Source: an uncultured Collinsella sp. (GTDB taxonomy: Bacteria > Actinomycetota > Coriobacteriia > Coriobacteriales > Coriobacteriaceae). From it: a stretch of 40,210 nucleotides of DNA. The notes beneath the pieces are model-generated. The model did not search any database, was not told the origin of the DNA, and saw nothing but the letters and a program-made list of their open reading frames with translations. A program made the translations under genes and the position numbers. Each line of letters begins with the position of its first letter. The stretch's first letter is position 1. Where the stretch lies: assembly GCA_959602875.1 (NCBI GenBank), contig CAUGVQ010000006.1, forward strand, positions 1 through 40,210, in the 5' to 3' direction. Shown in pieces: positions 22,853 through 30,957 of this stretch.

Positions 22853-23866
22853 ATGCCCTACCCCGTTTTTGACCTACACTGCGATACCGCCGACCGCCTC
22901 GCCTGGCAATCGCTTCCCGCCGCTTTGCGCGAACTTCTACGCATGGACACCTACGGACCGGGTGACGAGAAGGACCCCGCCGGCATCACTCAGCTTGCCT
23001 GCAACCACGGGCACATCTCGCTCGAAGCGATTGGGCAGCTGAGCTGGGCGCAGTGTTTTGCCTGCTACATCCCCGATGAGCTCACACCAGCGCAGGCGCA
23101 TACGTTTTTTGACCACGTAAGTGCCTATCTAGGCGAGCAGGTCGAGCGCAACGCCCCGCGCATCACCCTGGCACAAAGCGCCGCAGACATTCGACCAGCG
23201 CTTCATGCGGGGCATGCCGTGGCGATTCGCACCATCGAAAACGCGACGCTGTTTGCCAAAGACCCTCGCCTCGTAGCAGCCGCATCCGAGCAAGGCGTGC
23301 TCATGGCATCGCTCAGCTGGAACGCACCTGGCCCGCTTGCTAGCGGACACGACGCTCCGGAGCGCGGTCTTACTGCGGCCGGCCACGCCGTAATCGCCGA
23401 GATGGAACGTGAGCACATGGTCCTCGATGTGTCTCACTTGAACGACCGCTGCTTTGCAGAGGTCGCTTCGCTTACCGAGCGGCCGTTTGTGGCAAGCCAT
23501 TCCAACAGCCGCAGCGTGTGCGGGCATCGCCGCAACCTTACTGACGACCAGTTTGCCGAGATTCGCGACCGCGGGGGCATCGTGGGGCTGAACTTTGCCG
23601 ACATCTTCCTGAGCGATGCAGCTCCTGCCACCCCGCCCTCGTTTGACGACATCTCGCGCCACATCGACCATTGGCTCGAGCTCGGCGGTGAGGATGTCAT
23701 CGCCCTCGGCAGTGATTTTGACGGTTGCGACACCCCGCCCGTGATTGAAACGGCAGCCCAGATGCCCGCATTCCAGCAGAAACTCGAAGCCCGCTTTGGC
23801 GCACGTCTTACCGCCAAGCTTTGCGCCGAAAATGCGCTGGTCTTCTTCGAGCGCTGGGCCCGCTAA
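22853..23866 (+). CDS. Membrane dipeptidase, family M19
   Basis: 337 residues, full length for the renal-dipeptidase-like family. Zinc ligands are visible: HCD (His9, Asp11), Glu129 in RTIENATL, His195 in DVSH, His216 in ASHSN, and Asp288 in GSDFDG. It hydrolyses dipeptides, and members often accept D-residues. There is no signal peptide, so the enzyme is probably cytoplasmic, which would suit peptide use in a gut anaerobe. Start ATG 22853 has AAGGAG upstream. The upstream control region holds a LexA-like box and inverted repeats; no clear sigma-70 promoter was found. The gene is convergent with serS, with a large hairpin between them. Confidence 0.93.
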   Translation: MPYPVFDLHCDTADRLAWQSLPAALRELLRMDTYGPGDEKDPAGITQLACNHGHISLEAIGQLSWAQCFACYIPDELTPAQAHTFFDHVSAYLGEQVERNAPRITLAQSAADIRPALHAGHAVAIRTIENATLFAKDPRLVAAASEQGVLMASLSWNAPGPLASGHDAPERGLTAAGHAVIAEMEREHMVLDVSHLNDRCFAEVASLTERPFVASHSNSRSVCGHRRNLTDDQFAEIRDRGGIVGLNFADIFLSDAAPATPPSFDDISRHIDHWLELGGEDVIALGSDFDGCDTPPVIETAAQMPAFQQKLEARFGARLTAKLCAENALVFFERWAR

Positions 23867-23919
23867 GGCCGCACCCTCCAGGTTCGGGACCTCAGGGCTC
23901 GCCTCCCCTCGACAGCAAA

Positions 23920-23999
23920 AGGCCCCCGAGTCCCGTTCCGGAAAGACGGTCGTGCAACGAGCGAAGCGCTCGTCTTTCCGGAACGGGGATCGGGGGCCT
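23920..23999 (-). terminator. Long hairpin terminator after serS
   Basis: AGGCCCCCGA (23920-23929) pairs with TCGGGGGCCT (23990-23999). After a 2x2 internal loop, CCCGTTCCGGAAAGAC (23932-23947) pairs perfectly with GTCTTTCCGGAACGGG. A third stem sits in the loop. On the minus strand TTTT follows, so it ends serS. It also lies 54 bases past the convergent dipeptidase. Confidence 0.8.
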
Positions 24000-24019
24000 A
24001 CGCGGTCGTAAGGGCGCCG

Positions 24020-25303
24020 TTAGCGGATGACCTCGAGACCGCCCATGTAGGGACGCAGGACCTCGGGCACCGTGATGGAGCCATCGGCGTTCTGGTAGTT
24101 CTCCATAATCGCGGCCATGGTGCGGCCCGTAGGCAGACCGGAGCCGTTCAGGGTGTGGACGTAACGCGTGCCCTTGAAGTTCTCCGGGTCACGGTAGCGG
24201 ATGTTCGCACGACGCGCCTGGAAGTCGCCGCAGTTGGAACAGCTCGAAATCTCCTTGTAGGCGTTGTAGCTCGGCAGCCAGACCTCGATGTCGTAAGTCT
24301 GGCGTGCAGAGAAGCCGAGGTCGCCCGTGCAGAGCGAAATCACGCGGTACGGGAGCCCCAGTTGCTGGAGGATATACTCGGCCTCGGCAACCATGCTCTC
24401 GAGCTCGTCGTCGGACTCCTCGGGCTTGGCGAACTTGACCATCTCCACCTTGGTGAACTGATGCTGACGAATGATGCCGCGGGTGTCGCGACCGGCGGAA
24501 CCCGCCTCCTCGCGGAAACAGGGGGTGCCCGCGGTGTAGCGGAGCGGAAGCTCGGCGGCGTTCAGAATCTCACCCGCATGCAGGTTGGTGAGCGCGACCT
24601 CGGCCGTGGGGATGAGGAACTGGTCCTCGCCGGTGTGATAGGCGTCGTCCTCAAACTTGGGCAGCTGGCCCGTGCCGTACATAATCTCGCGATTGACGAT
24701 CACCGGCGGGATGAACTCCTTGAAGCCGCGCGCAATGTGCGTGTTCAGGAAGAAGTTCTCAAGAGCGCGGTCGAGCTGCGCGCCAGCGCCGGCAAGCACC
24801 GTAAAGCGCGCGCCGGAGAGCTTGGAGCCGCGATCAAAGTCGAGGATACCGAGGTCGGTACCGAGGTCCCAGTGCGCCTTTGCCTCGAATCCCTCGGCCG
24901 CAAAATCACGCGGGGTGCCCCAGCGGCGGCGCTCGGGGTTCTCAGACTCGTCCACACCCACGGGCGTGGCGTCGCAGGGGATGTTGGGCAGATGGGCCAT
25001 GAAGTCGTTAAGCTCAGCCTCAAGAGCGGCGCGGCGCTCGGCAAGCCCGTCAATCTTCTCGTTCACCTCGCGGACGGCCTCCTTGGCGGCCTCCGCCTCG
25101 TCGCGCTTGCCCTCGCGCATAAGGGCACCGATCTTCTTCGACTCGGCGTTGCGCGTGGCCTGCAGCTCCTCAACCTCGGTAATAACGGAGCGGCGCTCGT
25201 CGTCGAGGGCGAAGAAGCGCTCGCGATCCCATGAGGTCTGTCGGTCGGCCATTGCCTTGTCGACGGCATCGGGCGTCTCGCGGACAAATTTAATATCGAG
25301 CAT
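24020..25303 (-). CDS. serS: Seryl-tRNA synthetase
   Basis: 427 residues, normal length. The N-terminal coiled-coil arm that grips tRNA-Ser is at about 30-105 (many Glu/Ala/Lys heptads). Class II motifs follow: motif 1 around GFKEFIPPVIVNREIMYGTGQLPKF, motif 2 TPCFREEAGSAGRDTRGIIRQHQF with the serine/ATP-binding Arg and Glu, and motif 3 NGSGLPTGRTMAAIMENYQ. Start ATG 25303 has GGGAGG upstream. The 134-bp region to the divergent small gene shows no T-box features (no AGGGUGG-like sequence), only a palindromic -10-like element. Confidence 0.97.
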   Translation of the reverse strand: MLDIKFVRETPDAVDKAMADRQTSWDRERFFALDDERRSVITEVEELQATRNAESKKIGALMREGKRDEAEAAKEAVREVNEKIDGLAERRAALEAELNDFMAHLPNIPCDATPVGVDESENPERRRWGTPRDFAAEGFEAKAHWDLGTDLGILDFDRGSKLSGARFTVLAGAGAQLDRALENFFLNTHIARGFKEFIPPVIVNREIMYGTGQLPKFEDDAYHTGEDQFLIPTAEVALTNLHAGEILNAAELPLRYTAGTPCFREEAGSAGRDTRGIIRQHQFTKVEMVKFAKPEESDDELESMVAEAEYILQQLGLPYRVISLCTGDLGFSARQTYDIEVWLPSYNAYKEISSCSNCGDFQARRANIRYRDPENFKGTRYVHTLNGSGLPTGRTMAAIMENYQNADGSITVPEVLRPYMGGLEVIR

Positions 25304-25375
25304 GGTTCCTCCCGGTCGTATGCTCCTATTTCTCAATCACTACTTGCACGGCCCTTGCGTCCGTGGCACTTTGGC

Positions 25376-25387
25376 AAGTATATACTT
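25376..25387. promoter_or_regulatory. Palindrome/-10 region between serS and the divergent gene
   Basis: AAGTATATACTT is a perfect 12-bp palindrome containing -10-like TATACT on both strands. For the plus strand TTGCGT (25355-25360) lies 18 bp before TATATA. For serS no clear -35 is seen. Confidence 0.35.
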
Positions 25388-25431
25388 ATTGCATCCAGAC
25401 CCCTAGGGAGAAGGCGAGAAGCAAACAAGTC

Positions 25432-25602
25432 ATGGACGGTATTTTTACCTTTCTCTTCAACACTCGTGCCGGCTTGGCGGTGCTGTTCTTTGGCGGCATC
25501 GCTGTTATCGGCATCATCGCATTTGTAACCGAGAAGCGTACGCACAAGATGTACGTGGACCGTGGGCCGGCAAGCGAAGACGAGGACGGCTGGATCCTCT
25601 AG
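25432..25602 (+). CDS. Small single-pass membrane protein, unknown
   Basis: 56 residues. A hydrophobic helix (about 14-34: GLAVLFFGGIAVIGIIAFV) is followed by a charged tail EKRTHKMYVDRG and an acidic end (SEDEDGWIL). ATG 25432 was chosen because it begins just before the helix; GAGAAG lies about 10 bases upstream. It is divergent from serS and 59 bp ahead of a larger membrane protein, so the two may be co-transcribed. No function recognised. Confidence 0.6.
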   Translation: MDGIFTFLFNTRAGLAVLFFGGIAVIGIIAFVTEKRTHKMYVDRGPASEDEDGWIL

Positions 25603-25661
25603 CGTCACACACCGGGCGCGCCCGCACATAAGGAGCCTCAGGCATTCGGGAAGGTGATCAC

Positions 25662-26786
25662 ATGGCTTGGAAGCCGCGTACACCAGAACGCGAACCGAAT
25701 ATCGACCCCTTTAACGCCCCTGACCCCGTTATGCCGGGCGGTGAGCCCGAGTTTGAGCCACCGCGCGAACGCCCCGATGCCGACGACGGCATCGGCAGGA
25801 TGGTCCGGCGCAACGAGCGTAAAGAGCCCGGTCACGGCAAGCATCGACCGCAGCGCTCCTGGCGCTCCTTGGACGGCACACCAAGCTCTGCCGATAGCGG
25901 CCCCGTCTCCCCCATTCGAGAAGAAGAGGACGGGGCGCGCCATGCACAAGGCAAGCAGCAAGACCTCGAGAGCAGCGCAAACGCTTGGCGGGCACGCAAG
26001 GCCGCTAAGCGTCGTTCTGGCGATGGCTCCGGCTGGAAGAAGCGCTCCTCCCGCCTCGGCTGCCTTATCGCCTTCATCTTTATGCTGGCCTTTTCCGGCA
26101 TAGTGAGCACGCTTTTTGAGAGCTGCTCCAGCTGCGTGGACTCCGTCTTTTTTGAAGACACCTACGAAGACGACTACGACGATACGTATTACGACTACGA
26201 CTCTGACGCCTATTGGCTTGCGCAAGACGACTTGAAGGCAGCAACCGAGGAGGTAACTGTTTCTGCGCTTGAAGCGGCACGCGAGGGTGACGTCACCTAC
26301 CGCGAGATTGTCGCGTCGGCATTCGCCGATGCGTTCACAAAAGCCTCGGGCGTTGAGCCAGAGAGCATCGGCCTCGATACGCTCGAGATCTCAGAGCTCA
26401 TACTCTCCAACATCACCTATGACATTGACTCGATATACGCCTTTGGAGATGCGACCGAGGACGGCTTCGTCTTTAGCTGCTCGTCGTATTTTGACTTCAC
26501 CATCCCCTCTGCCCGAGACCTCGGCTATCAAGTGGGTGAGTTTGTCTTAGGACTCGTGCCCGACGCCTCGGCCAGCCCATCGCTTTCGGTCGATGATCAG
26601 CTTGCCGTCAAGGCCTACGTTGAGCAGGAGCTCGAGCACGCAGAGGTTTTTGAAAACTACAGCTCCATGGAGTTCGCTGCCACGGCAGATTCCGAGGGCG
26701 CGGTCCTTGAGGGGCCCGTCCTCGACTCGCAAGACTGGCTCGACAACTTTGCGGGCATGGCGGGCGCCTATGACTACCTCGACTGA
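25662..26786 (+). CDS. Hypothetical single-pass membrane protein with acidic Tyr-rich stalk
   Basis: 374 residues. A long charged, disordered cytoplasmic part (1-130) leads to one membrane helix (about 132-151, LGCLIAFIFMLAFSGIVSTLF). Next come a Cys-containing segment (ESCSSCVDS) and an Asp/Tyr-rich stretch at about 164-184 (DTYEDDYDDTYYDYDS). A helical and beta-rich extracytoplasmic domain (about 185-374) has no recognised motif. Start ATG 25662 has GGAAGG 8 bases upstream. Its 3' end overlaps the convergent bioY stop by 13 bases, leaving no room for a terminator. Confidence 0.7.
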   Translation: MAWKPRTPEREPNIDPFNAPDPVMPGGEPEFEPPRERPDADDGIGRMVRRNERKEPGHGKHRPQRSWRSLDGTPSSADSGPVSPIREEEDGARHAQGKQQDLESSANAWRARKAAKRRSGDGSGWKKRSSRLGCLIAFIFMLAFSGIVSTLFESCSSCVDSVFFEDTYEDDYDDTYYDYDSDAYWLAQDDLKAATEEVTVSALEAAREGDVTYREIVASAFADAFTKASGVEPESIGLDTLEISELILSNITYDIDSIYAFGDATEDGFVFSCSSYFDFTIPSARDLGYQVGEFVLGLVPDASASPSLSVDDQLAVKAYVEQELEHAEVFENYSSMEFAATADSEGAVLEGPVLDSQDWLDNFAGMAGAYDYLD

Positions 26787-27310
26787 ACGGGGGCAGGAAG
26801 CGCCCGAGCGACCGCACGCGCAAGGACGGTGCCGACGGACATCTTGACGATATCGGGCACGATAAACGGCAGCACCGCCGCGGCGAGGGCTGCGGGCAGC
26901 GCCATGCTGCCAACGATCATGAGCTGAGCGGTGCCAAACGTGTAGGAGATGACCAGAAGCGCTGCGCGCGAGAGCACCTCGCGCGCGGGCTCGGGCAGGC
27001 CCTTGGTGTGGCTAACGGTGCCTGCGGTAACCATGCCGACAAGAAAGCCCCAAAGAAACCCTCCCGTGGGCCCGACGATGACGCCGAGGCCGCCCATCAT
27101 GTTGGAGAAGACGGGCAGGCCCGCAATGCCAAGCACCAAGTAGACGGCAACGGTCATGACCGCGTCGCGCGGAGCGAGGACGCCCGGCAACATGGCAAGC
27201 ACCATCGTCTGCAGCGTGAAGGGAACGGGCCCTAAGGGAATGCTCACCCAAGCGCTCACGGCAAGGAGCGCGCAACAGAGCCCGCACCGGGCGATTCGCT
27301 GAGATGACAC
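26774..27310 (-). CDS. bioY: Biotin transporter BioY (ECF S-component)
   Basis: 178 residues with six hydrophobic segments, usual BioY length. Signature parts are IPLGPVPFTLQTMVLAMLPGVLAPRDA (about 24-50), VYLVLGIAGLPVFS, GPTGGFLWGF and YTFGTAQL. BioY binds biotin and works with the shared ECF module (energy-coupling ATPases and EcfT), not encoded here. The start is GTG 27310, 6 bases after the stop of the SPFH gene; the ribosome site GGAGG lies across that stop, so translation is coupled. No biotin synthesis gene is nearby. Confidence 0.93.
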   Translation of the reverse strand: MSSQRIARCGLCCALLAVSAWVSIPLGPVPFTLQTMVLAMLPGVLAPRDAVMTVAVYLVLGIAGLPVFSNMMGGLGVIVGPTGGFLWGFLVGMVTAGTVSHTKGLPEPAREVLSRAALLVISYTFGTAQLMIVGSMALPAALAAAVLPFIVPDIVKMSVGTVLARAVARALPAPVQSR

Positions 27311-27316
27311 AGGCGC

Positions 27317-28270
27317 TTACGCCTCCGGGGCCGCAGGCGGGACTTTGCCCTGCTCGTCGGCCTCGCCCGCCGTGAGCATCTGCTCGAACATAGAGGCAGA
27401 GGTCTTGAAGTCGGCAGGAAGCACCACGGTGGAGCTCTTACCGGTCCGCGCGAACTCGGTCATCATCTCGCTCCACTGCGTGAACATGAAGAGCTGGTTG
27501 GCCTCGTCGTTGGAGACGCCGGTCTCCTGGATGGTCTCGAGCGAGTCCTTGATGCCGACGGCGATGGCCTTGCGCTGGTTGGCGATGCCCTCGCCCGCCT
27601 TCTCCATGGCCTCGGCCTCGGCACGTGCCTCGGTGACGCGACGGATACGATCTGCCTCGGCGAGGTCCTGAGCCGCCGCCTTGGTACGCTGGGCGGCGTT
27701 GATCTGGTTCATGGAGTCCTCGACCTCGGCGGGCAGCGCGATGCGCGTGATAAGTGTCGACACAAGCGTGAAGCCGTAGGCGGCCATCTGCTCGGAAACG
27801 GTGGCGTTAACGTCTTTGGCGATGTCGTCCTTCTTGGCAAAGACCTCGTCAAGCGTGTAAACCGGGATGGAGGAGCGCAGCGCGTCGGTAATGAAGTCGC
27901 GCATCTGGGCGACCGGCTGCTGCAGCATGTAGTAGCTCTTGTAAACACCGGAGTCAGCCGGGCCCGCGCCCATGTCATAGGAGACGTGGTACTGGGCGGA
28001 AACCTCGAGCCCGATGGTGACGTTGTCCTCCGTTTTGGCGTCGATATCGAAGCCGTTTTTCATTGTGCGGAGGGAGACCGTTGCGGCCTTGCGGTCGATA
28101 ACGGGAATCTTGGCGTGGAAGCCCGCGCCCACGATGCGGTTGAACTTGCCCAATCGCTCGATGATAACCGCGTGCTGCTGCTTCACCACAAAGAGCGTAT
28201 TGGCGAGAACCACGACGATAATCGCCACGAGAATGATGAACCAGAACAGCCCACCGATGATGCTACCCAT
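27317..28270 (-). CDS. SPFH/band 7 (stomatin/HflC-like) membrane protein
   Basis: 317 residues. An N-terminal membrane helix (about 4-28) is followed by the SPFH domain (about 30-200: VVKQQHAVIIERLGKFNRI; GFHAKIPVIDR; DALRSSIPVYTLDEVFAKKDDI) and a helical Ala/Glu-rich segment (about 200-260), as in stomatin and plant HIR proteins. Such proteins build membrane-bound rings or microdomains. No NfeD-type partner or protease is adjacent; the next gene is bioY. Start ATG 28270 has AAAGGAGG 7 bases upstream. Confidence 0.92.
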   Translation of the reverse strand: MGSIIGGLFWFIILVAIIVVVLANTLFVVKQQHAVIIERLGKFNRIVGAGFHAKIPVIDRKAATVSLRTMKNGFDIDAKTEDNVTIGLEVSAQYHVSYDMGAGPADSGVYKSYYMLQQPVAQMRDFITDALRSSIPVYTLDEVFAKKDDIAKDVNATVSEQMAAYGFTLVSTLITRIALPAEVEDSMNQINAAQRTKAAAQDLAEADRIRRVTEARAEAEAMEKAGEGIANQRKAIAVGIKDSLETIQETGVSNDEANQLFMFTQWSEMMTEFARTGKSSTVVLPADFKTSASMFEQMLTAGEADEQGKVPPAAPEA

Positions 28271-28306
28271 AACGAGACCTCCTTTAGGTCCGGAACAGAT
28301 GGTCCA

Positions 28307-28315
28307 AGGATAGCA
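28307..28315 (-). promoter_or_regulatory. Extended -10 upstream of the SPFH gene
   Basis: The minus strand reads TGCTATCCT (28315-28307), an extended -10, 37 bases before the start codon. A TTGACC lies only 9 bp upstream, so it cannot be its -35. Confidence 0.4.
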
Positions 28316-28436
28316 GGTTTGGGTCAAGATTGTGTCATGGGCGGATGAGCGGCGCTGCATGCGGCGCACGAACCCAGCAGACCGCTGCATCCTCGAGCCG
28401 TTGACCTTGGGATTTCGACCGTTTGCCGCCCGCCTC

Positions 28437-28465
28437 TTTTCAGAAGCGAAACAAATCGGCATAAT
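28437..28465 (+). promoter_or_regulatory. Promoter of the EIICBA gene
   Basis: A -35 TTTTCA (28437-28442), 17-bp spacer and -10 CATAAT (28460-28465) put the start near 28472, just ahead of the RAT element. Confidence 0.6.
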
Positions 28466-28484
28466 GCACTGCAACCGCATATGC

Positions 28485-28517
28485 AGGGTGTGTAACTGGT
28501 AGGCAGGCACTAACCTT
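28485..28517 (+). promoter_or_regulatory. RAT antiterminator-binding site
   Basis: The sequence contains GTGTAACTG-GTAG-GCAGGCA-CTAACC. It closely follows the BglG/SacY/LicT/GlcT ribonucleic antiterminator consensus (GG..TGTTACTG, short loop, GCAGGCAA.ACC). Its 3' half is shared with the terminator stem that follows. The matching BglG-type protein is encoded at 30958-31797. Confidence 0.8.
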
Positions 28518-28569
28518 CGGCTTTGGGGCGGCACGCACGTCGCTCGGCTGTCGTGGGTCGGTGCTTTTT
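28507..28569 (+). terminator. Leader terminator overlapping the RAT
   Basis: GCAC-TA-ACC (28507-28515) pairs with GGT-CG-GTGC (28556-28564), followed directly by TTTTT (28565-28569). The 5' arm is the 3' part of the RAT, so RAT and terminator exclude each other. This is the standard transcription switch of PTS antiterminators. Confidence 0.8.
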
Positions 28570-28698
28570 CATGCCGGCAGATTGCATCGTCCTGCACGCC
28601 ATACAGCGCGCCCCTCCCCGAAAGCCTGCGACGTACCGCCCGGGAACCCCCGGGGAATACCTGCACCCGCACGGGTGCTCGGACGCTAGGAGGCGTAT

Positions 28699-30858
28699 AT
28701 GAAGGACAAGATCTTTGGGATCCTTCAGCGCGTGGGGCGCTCGTTCATGCTCCCCATCGCGGTGCTGCCGGTAGCGGGCCTGCTCATGGGCCTCGGCAGC
28801 TCGTTTACCAACGAGACCACCCTTGCCACGTACAACCTGCTAGGCATCATGGGACCCGGCACCATCGCCTGGGACGTCTTCACGGTGCTCTCCGCGTGCG
28901 GCGGCGTCATCTTTGACAACCTGCCGCTCATCTTTGCCATCGGCGTGGCGATCGGCATGGCGCGCGCCGAGAAGGAGGTCGCGGCTCTCTCCGCGGGCGT
29001 GGCGTTTCTCGTTATGCATTCCGCCATCTCGGCCATGATCGACCTCACCGGCGGCGTGGAGCAGTTCATGGACGGCGCGACGGCGAGCGTCCTTGGCATC
29101 ACGTCGCTCCAGATGGGCGCCTTTGGCGGCATCATCGTGGGCCTCGGCACCTCGGCGCTGCATAACAGGTTCTACAAGATCCAGCTGCCGCAAGCGCTCT
29201 CGTTCTTCGGTGGGTCGCGCTTTGTACCCATCATCTCCACCGTGGTGTTCACCTTCGTGGGCATCGCCATGTTCTTCGTATGGCAGCCGGTCCAGACGGG
29301 CATCAACGCGCTCGGCTACGCGGTGGCAAGCGCCGGACCCGTCGGCGTGTTCCTGTTTGGCATGATCAAGCGCCTGCTCATTCCCTTTGGCCTGCACCAC
29401 GTGTTTTACCTGCCCTTCTGGCAGACCGCCGTTGGCGGCTCCATGGAGGTTGCCGGCCAGATGGTCTACGGCGCCCAGAACATCTTCTTCGCGCAGCTGG
29501 CCGACCCCACCGTCACCCATTTCTCCACCGCCGGCACCTGGTGCTTCACCGGCGAGTTCGTGCTCTACATCTTCGCGTTCCCGGGCGCGGCGCTCGCTAT
29601 GTACCAGGCCGCCAAGCCCGAGCGCAAGCAGGCGGTGGGCGGTCTTCTGCTCTCTGCCGCGCTGACGTCTGCCCTCACTGGCATCACCGAGCCGCTTGAG
29701 TTCTCGTTCCTGTTCGTGGCGCCGGTGCTCTTTGGCATCTCCACCGTTTTTGCCGGTCTCGCGTATATGCTCTGCTACCTTCTGAACATCACCGTCGGCC
29801 TCACGTTCTCCGGCGGCTTGCTCGACCTCTTTATGTTCGGCATCCTGCAAGGCAACGATAAGACGAGCTGGATGCTCATCATCCCGCTCGGCCTTGCGTT
29901 CTTTGCCGTGTACTTTGCGCTGTTCACCTTCCTCATCAAGAAGTTCAACTTTGCAACGCCCGGCCGCGAGGAGGGCGATGCCGAGACCAAGCTCTACACC
30001 AAGGCCGACTACAACGCCCGCAAGGAGGGCGAGAAGGTGAGCGCCACGGCCGACGCCCCCGAGGGCGACGAGCGCTCCGTGCAAATCACGGCCGGCCTTG
30101 GAGGCGCCGCCAACATTCGCGACGTGGACTGCTGCGCCACCCGCCTGCGTGTGACGGTGCACGACGGCGACAAGGTGAACGAGGCCGAGCTCAAGGCCAC
30201 GGGAGCCGCCGGCGTCATCCGCCGCGGCGAGGGCGTACAGGTGGTCTACGGGCCCCAGGTGAACGTCATCAAGACGAACCTCGAGGCGTACCTGGCAGCG
30301 CTGCCCGCAGCCGACGACGCCGCCGAACCCGAGGCAGCGACCAAGGCCGACTCCGAGCAGCCCGCCGAGGCACAGGGGCCGCGCAAACCGGTGGCGACCG
30401 TCACGCTCGGCAGCCCGCTCACCGGCGAGGCGCTCTCCATCACCGCGTGCCCCGATGCGGTCTTTGCCCAGAAGATGATGGGCGACGGCGCCTGCGTGGT
30501 GCCCGTGACCGGCGAGCTCGTGGCGCCGTGCGACGCCAAGGTCGCCTTCGTGTTCGACACCAAACACGCCGTGGGCCTCGAGCTGCCCGACGGCACGGGC
30601 ATCCTCTGCCACGTGGGCATCGACACCGTCAAGCTGGGCGGCAAGGGCTTTACCGCATGCGTTGCCCAGGGCGATGAGGTCAAGCGCGGTGATACACTGT
30701 TGACGTTTGATCTCGACTACATTCGAGCCAATGCGCCGAGCATCTCCACCCCCGTGCTGGTCACCACCACTGACGGCAAACACGCAGTGCGTCAGCTGGC
30801 GTTTGGCCGTGTGAACCAGGGCGACGATCTGCTCGCCGTCGATATCTACGAGGCGTAG
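28699..30858 (+). CDS. PTS EIICBA, glucose family (PtsG-like)
   Basis: 719 residues with all three PTS parts. EIIC (about 1-420) shows RVGRSFMLPIAVLPVAGLLMGLG, IPFGLHHVFYLPFW and GITEPLEFSFLFVAPVLF. EIIB follows after a linker, with the phosphocysteine Cys479 in CCATRLRV. EIIA(Glc) is at the C-terminus with His623 (TKHAVGLEL) and the phospho-acceptor His638 (CHVGIDTVKL). It imports and phosphorylates a hexose at the membrane. The FYLPFW segment is more like PtsG than NagE, so glucose is favoured, with GlcNAc possible. Start ATG 28699 has GGAGG 5 bases upstream. Control by the RAT/terminator switch in the leader and by the downstream antiterminator is expected. Confidence 0.93.
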   Translation: MKDKIFGILQRVGRSFMLPIAVLPVAGLLMGLGSSFTNETTLATYNLLGIMGPGTIAWDVFTVLSACGGVIFDNLPLIFAIGVAIGMARAEKEVAALSAGVAFLVMHSAISAMIDLTGGVEQFMDGATASVLGITSLQMGAFGGIIVGLGTSALHNRFYKIQLPQALSFFGGSRFVPIISTVVFTFVGIAMFFVWQPVQTGINALGYAVASAGPVGVFLFGMIKRLLIPFGLHHVFYLPFWQTAVGGSMEVAGQMVYGAQNIFFAQLADPTVTHFSTAGTWCFTGEFVLYIFAFPGAALAMYQAAKPERKQAVGGLLLSAALTSALTGITEPLEFSFLFVAPVLFGISTVFAGLAYMLCYLLNITVGLTFSGGLLDLFMFGILQGNDKTSWMLIIPLGLAFFAVYFALFTFLIKKFNFATPGREEGDAETKLYTKADYNARKEGEKVSATADAPEGDERSVQITAGLGGAANIRDVDCCATRLRVTVHDGDKVNEAELKATGAAGVIRRGEGVQVVYGPQVNVIKTNLEAYLAALPAADDAAEPEAATKADSEQPAEAQGPRKPVATVTLGSPLTGEALSITACPDAVFAQKMMGDGACVVPVTGELVAPCDAKVAFVFDTKHAVGLELPDGTGILCHVGIDTVKLGGKGFTACVAQGDEVKRGDTLLTFDLDYIRANAPSISTPVLVTTTDGKHAVRQLAFGRVNQGDDLLAVDIYEA

Positions 30859-30884
30859 GGCCGGGACAACCTGACCGCCCACAT

Positions 30885-30923
30885 GCCGATGGTCCCGCAC
30901 GAGACGTCGCCGGGACCATCGGC
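30885..30923 (+). promoter_or_regulatory. Intercistronic hairpin between EIICBA and its antiterminator
   Basis: GCCGATGGTCCC (30885-30896) pairs perfectly over 12 bp with GGGACCATCGGC (30912-30923). No T-run follows. It may stabilise the 3' end of the EIICBA message or lower expression of the regulator gene. Confidence 0.55.
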
Positions 30924-30957
30924 CGCCTCCGCCCCGCGCCGTCCGGAAAGGTCACAC

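Noticed and set aside
25304..25431. T-box leader upstream of serS
   Set aside because: The leader is short, with no AGGGUGGNACCGCG-like sequence and no terminator.
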